Part shown: positions 15,190 to 18,070 of the stretch, one piece after another
How positions within the stretch are numbered: the stretch's first letter is position 1
Layout: each line of letters begins with the position of its first letter
Assembly: GCA_018970625.1 (NCBI GenBank)
Contig: JAGWVZ010000018.1
Location: 1-18,070, forward strand
Reading direction: 5' to 3'
DNA from: Myxococcales bacterium
Lineage (GTDB): Bacteria > Myxococcota > Bradymonadia > REDH01
DNA: 18,070 nt
Program-made: the position numbers and the translations under genes
The notes under the pieces: model-generated
Told to the model about the DNA's origin: nothing
Database searches by the model: none
Seen by the model: the letters and a program-made list of their open reading frames with translations, nothing else

Positions 15190-16977
15190 ATGATGCGGCA
15201 GTTGTTTCTGGTTCCGATCGGCTTTGCTCTGATGGCATGTGGCGCCCGCGTGGTGGCTCCGGAATCACCCGTGCTGGTGTCTGATGGTGAGCCTGATATC
15301 ACGCACAGTTCCACGCCGGACTTGCATGATTCGGTCGATGGAGCGCCTGCGCTCGGGGTGTCGATTCAGGATGTGCGTACAACGACGCCTATCTCAAACG
15401 AGAAAGAAGAGGGTTTTCTGGGCGAAGGCGTCGAGCTGCGCGATGGACACTATGTGGAAACGTTGACGATGCAGGTCGATGAGCCAGGCATCTATCAGTT
15501 TTCGCTATTCTCCGGGGATTTTGACACGGCCATGCGGGTACGATTGGCCTCTGGTCGCGAGATTTACAACGATGACGCCGGGGATGGATCAACAAACTCG
15601 CGCGTGCGGATTCAGGTGGCAGAAGCGCAGGAGGTCGCAGTTGAGATTACGTCTTATGCGCCGCGTGAACAGGGCCACTGGCAGCTGCTGACAGAGCATC
15701 CTGTACCGGGTCAGGGCGGCCAGATTCTGAGCGCAGAGGATATCGAGCTGCGCATGGCAGGCGGCGAAACTGCGGCTCAGGTGTACTGGATGGAGATGCA
15801 GGCGGGCGAGTCGATGCAGCTGCATCTGACATCGTCGGAGTTTGATACGACGCTGGAGGTGGTGTCGCCGGAAGGCCTGGTGTGGTTCAACGATGATGCA
15901 AACGATCCCGGTGCTGAGGGCACGGGCCAGGCAACGGATTCGATGCTCGATTTCGTGGCACCGGTAGCAGGATGGTATGAGGTGACCATCGGGGCTTATG
16001 GGGGTGGTCCGCTGGGCGCGTGGGAGTTGATGCGGCGCGTGATGCCACCGGTTCGTCTGGCCGAGGGTCGCGAGATTCCCGCAGAGGGCTATGCCGGCAC
16101 GGAGGGTCGAGGTCGTATTCGGGGGCTATTTATTGGCATTACCGATTACCCCGATGGCCCTCTGTTTGGGTGTGCCGATGACGCTGAATATCTGATGCGT
16201 TCACTGGATGCACGCGGCCTGATCGACCCTGCCGATGCCATTGTGCTGACCAACAAAAGTGCCACCCGCCCGGCTGTAGAGGCGGCGATGTCGCGCCTGG
16301 CCCGGGAGTCGGGACCAGACGATCTGGTCATTATTTTTTATTCGGGACATGGCGGAATTCAGACCGACGATACACCGGATGACGATGTGGAGTTGGACGG
16401 CACCGATGAGACGCTGGTGCTGATCGACGAGCAGATGACGGATGATGATTTCGCCGAATTGCTCGATCCCATTGGTGCCAATACGACGCTGGTCGGCATT
16501 GATGCATGCCAGAGCGGTGGATTTGCGCGCGACATCATGACCCGGCCGGGTCGCGTCGGGCTGTTTTCGTCCGATGAGGATGTTTTGTCGGATACCGCCG
16601 ACTCACTGGGCGCGGGAGGATATCTATCCTGGGCGTTGCGCGAGGCGGTTTTGCGTGCAGCAGATACCCGTCCGGCCGATGGTATGATGACGGCTGGCGA
16701 GCTGACCGATTCTCTGGTGGATGCATTTGCCGAGCATCATCGCACCATGAATCCTGCGGGCGATATGTCTCCTATGCAGCGACTGGTGATCGACCGTGGT
16801 TCGCTGTCCTGGTCGGATCGCCTGTGGGTATATCCGCTGAACGCAGATGGTACGGTGATTGAGGCGTCGGGCGTTTGCTTCTGGTCGGGTGATGCATCGA
16901 CGACCGAGGATGTGCCTGCGGAGACGTCGGAAGAGGGGCAGTCGTCGGGTCTGGTGGGCGGCGGGTATTGCCGCTGA
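15190..16977 (+). CDS. Lipoprotein with two PPC-like domains and a metacaspase-like peptidase domain
   Basis: 595-residue predicted exported lipoprotein with a caspase-fold (C14) cysteine protease. The N-terminus MMRQLFLVPIGFALMAC gives a signal peptide with lipid-attached C17. Two beta-rich, PPC-like domains follow at about 78-166 (YQFSLFSGDFDTAMRV; NDDAGDGSTNSRVRI) and 184-282 (LHLTSSEFDTTLEVV; NDDANDP; GWYEVTIGAYGGGPLG). The caspase domain spans about 308-555: GLFIGITDYPDGPLFGCADD, catalytic H387 in IFYSGHGG, and C440 in GIDACQSGGF. The acidic segment between them, DDDVELDGTDETLVLID, matches the metacaspase type I pattern (DG.DE...D) linked to basic-residue specificity and calcium use. Substrate and activity are unknown; such proteins act in the envelope or outside. 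Start: ATG 15190 or the adjacent ATG 15193; no Shine-Dalgarno is clear. Probably its own transcript. Confidence 0.88.
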   Translation: MMRQLFLVPIGFALMACGARVVAPESPVLVSDGEPDITHSSTPDLHDSVDGAPALGVSIQDVRTTTPISNEKEEGFLGEGVELRDGHYVETLTMQVDEPGIYQFSLFSGDFDTAMRVRLASGREIYNDDAGDGSTNSRVRIQVAEAQEVAVEITSYAPREQGHWQLLTEHPVPGQGGQILSAEDIELRMAGGETAAQVYWMEMQAGESMQLHLTSSEFDTTLEVVSPEGLVWFNDDANDPGAEGTGQATDSMLDFVAPVAGWYEVTIGAYGGGPLGAWELMRRVMPPVRLAEGREIPAEGYAGTEGRGRIRGLFIGITDYPDGPLFGCADDAEYLMRSLDARGLIDPADAIVLTNKSATRPAVEAAMSRLARESGPDDLVIIFYSGHGGIQTDDTPDDDVELDGTDETLVLIDEQMTDDDFAELLDPIGANTTLVGIDACQSGGFARDIMTRPGRVGLFSSDEDVLSDTADSLGAGGYLSWALREAVLRAADTRPADGMMTAGELTDSLVDAFAEHHRTMNPAGDMSPMQRLVIDRGSLSWSDRLWVYPLNADGTVIEASGVCFWSGDASTTEDVPAETSEEGQSSGLVGGGYCR

Positions 16978-16999
16978 AGCCGCGCCGTGTGCACCGCGT

Positions 17000-17018
17000 T
17001 GGAGTTAAGTGAACTCCA
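17000..17018. repeat. Hairpin between convergent genes
   Basis: TGGAGTT-AAGTG-AACTCCA is a perfect 7-bp stem with a 5-base loop, 23 bases after the metacaspase stop. No T tract follows on either strand. It is placed where a terminator for the metacaspase transcript, or its minus-strand neighbour, would be expected. The rest of the 128-base gap holds no gene. Confidence 0.4.
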
Positions 17019-17105
17019 CGTGCAAATTCGCAAACCGAGAGTCACGCGAATGCCGGTGTACCGCCGCCCTGAAAATCGTGTGGTTACCCTGCAATAACCC
17101 GGGAA

Positions 17106-18070
17106 TTAATCCCAGATGGTAATGGAGCAGGTGCGCGAGGTGCCGCCATAACCATTCCACATCAACAGGTTCATACTGTTTGGGGTATCACTGACCTCTG
17201 TAAACGCTACATAGGTCATGTCGGTGAAGTAACAGGTGTTGAATCCGTTGAACACATGCTGTGTACCGTTTGCGCCGTCCGTTCCGCTGGTGTCGAGGTC
17301 GGAGCGGAATCTGCCATTCAAGGTCGAATAAAAGAATTGAAACGTCCGGCTGGCGAGAGCGGTCTCAATGGTACTGTCCCAGCGGGTCATGCCGACATTG
17401 ACGCGGCAACCTTCGGGGTCGGCGCAGTAATCCACGATAATGTCGTGCGGAATCTGGAAGGTGCGACCGGCGTAGGTGGCGTCGATGCTGAGGTAGAACG
17501 GTACGGTGGAGTATTCGTGCAGGGTATCGGTGGTGCCGGCGGCGGTGACAATGACACGGCGCTGCAGGAGTGTTGCGTGTGTGTGGTCGGCGCGCGCGGC
17601 CTGTGTGGAAGAGCCGGTGCCGCCAAAGTTGACGTTGAGCGTGACGTCACCCGAGCTGCCGCCGCCGGTGAGGCCGTTTCCTGCGTTCACCGCGGTGATG
17701 TCACCCGGGGTGAGGCATGACCAGGTGTTGGGCCCTGTCGAGACCAGTACCTGGCCGGTGGGGCAAGTGCTGGCAGCGAAGCTGTCATTGTCAGTTCCGT
17801 CGGCAAATCCGGCGGGTACCCCGGAGACCTGCGCCCATGGGAACGCGCCTGTTGCGAGCTGGTAACCGTTGTTTGCGACAAAAGCGTCCACTTCGGCTTC
17901 GGTGACGGTGTTATCGACGCCGTCGGCAAATCCGGCGGGTACCCCGGAGAGCTGGTCCCAGGGGAACGCACCTGTTGCCAGCTGGTATCCGTTGTTCGCG
18001 ACAAACGCGTCTACTTCGGCTTCGGTGACGGTGTTATCGACGCCGTCGGCAAATCCGGCGGGTACCCCGG
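17106..18070 (-). CDS. Repeat-containing, tail-fibre-like protein, 5' end beyond window
   Basis: Reading from the window edge on the minus strand, the frame is open with no stop until TAA at 17106-17108, so only the C-terminal 321 or so residues are visible and the real start lies outside. The visible N-terminal part is tandem 41-residue repeats (for example GVPAGFADGVDNTVTEAEVD then AFVANNGYQLATGAFPWDQL). A degenerate unit ending GFADGTDNDSFAAS and TCPTGQVLVSTGPNTWSCLT follows. Next comes AVNAGNGLTGGGSSGDVTLN, a pattern common in phage tail-fibre and bacterial adhesin-like proteins. The final ~190 residues (VIVTAAGTTDTLHEYSTVPF ... CYFTDMTYVAFTEVSD ... TSRTCSITIWD) I do not recognise; they are beta-rich with a few Cys. 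The protein is likely exported or on the surface, but no signal peptide is visible in this window. Confidence 0.8.
   Translation of the reverse strand, partial: GVPAGFADGVDNTVTEAEVDAFVANNGYQLATGAFPWDQLSGVPAGFADGVDNTVTEAEVDAFVANNGYQLATGAFPWAQVSGVPAGFADGTDNDSFAASTCPTGQVLVSTGPNTWSCLTPGDITAVNAGNGLTGGGSSGDVTLNVNFGGTGSSTQAARADHTHATLLQRRVIVTAAGTTDTLHEYSTVPFYLSIDATYAGRTFQIPHDIIVDYCADPEGCRVNVGMTRWDSTIETALASRTFQFFYSTLNGRFRSDLDTSGTDGANGTQHVFNGFNTCYFTDMTYVAFTEVSDTPNSMNLLMWNGYGGTSRTCSITIWD
17815..18070 (-). repeat. 123-bp tandem repeats coding 41-residue units
   Basis: Two full units, 17815-17937 and 17938-18060, are followed by the start of a third at 18061, each beginning GGTACCCCGG on the + strand. 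The period is exactly 123 bp. I count about ten differences between the two full units, all in the first half of each; about the last 55 bases are identical. In protein terms one unit has FPWAQVS and the other FPWDQLS, with the rest identical. The array continues beyond the window. Confidence 0.95.

Noticed and set aside
17256..17720. 154-residue + strand open frame
   Set aside because: Antisense to the repeat protein, which has organised 41-residue repeats and a tail-fibre-like linker on the minus strand.
17815..18070. CRISPR-like array
   Set aside because: Units are 123 bp, head to tail without spacers, in frame, and encode protein repeats.

Overview
The window looks like a stretch of chromosome from a GC-rich, Gram-negative-type bacterium. 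The base composition is strongly G/C-biased. One product is an outer-envelope-type lipoprotein. The mix of genes (an FadR-like TetR/etfBA cluster, a Gly-rich SSB, a TPR/coiled-coil protein ending in a small winged-helix-like domain, a fused transporter/spermidine-synthase-like protein, and a secreted metacaspase-like lipoprotein) reminds me most of the Myxococcota or other former Deltaproteobacteria. That assignment is inference. No rRNA, tRNA, CRISPR array, insertion sequence or prophage was seen.

Layout, left to right. 1-1008: 3' part of aroC (chorismate synthase), cut by the window edge. 1062-3585: a tightly packed + strand operon of a TetR-family regulator, etfB and etfA (electron-transfer flavoprotein), closed by a strong intrinsic terminator at about 3649-3692. 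3772-4302: ssb on the minus strand, convergent with etfA. A 337-base divergent intergenic region follows. 4640-10251: two overlapping + strand genes, a TPR/coiled-coil cytoplasmic protein and a 1033-residue membrane protein with a spermidine-synthase-like domain. 10321-12689: a class V PLP enzyme and an aldo/keto reductase, each probably transcribed separately. 12872-15054: an overlapping pair, an ATP-grasp enzyme and an AI-2E/PerM-family membrane protein. 15190-16977: a lipoprotein with two PPC-like beta domains and a caspase-like protease domain. 17106-18070: the 3' part of a minus-strand, repeat-containing, tail-fibre-like protein that runs off the window; its repeats are 41 residues (123 bp) long.

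The clearest functional unit is the regulator plus etfBA, which fits control of fatty-acid/acyl-CoA beta-oxidation electron transfer, as in the fadR-etfBA arrangement of Bacillus. The least explained parts are the coiled-coil/membrane transferase-like pair, the lipoprotein metacaspase, and the terminal repeat protein. No complete new defence or mobile system is evident; these are candidates for closer inspection, not demonstrated systems.
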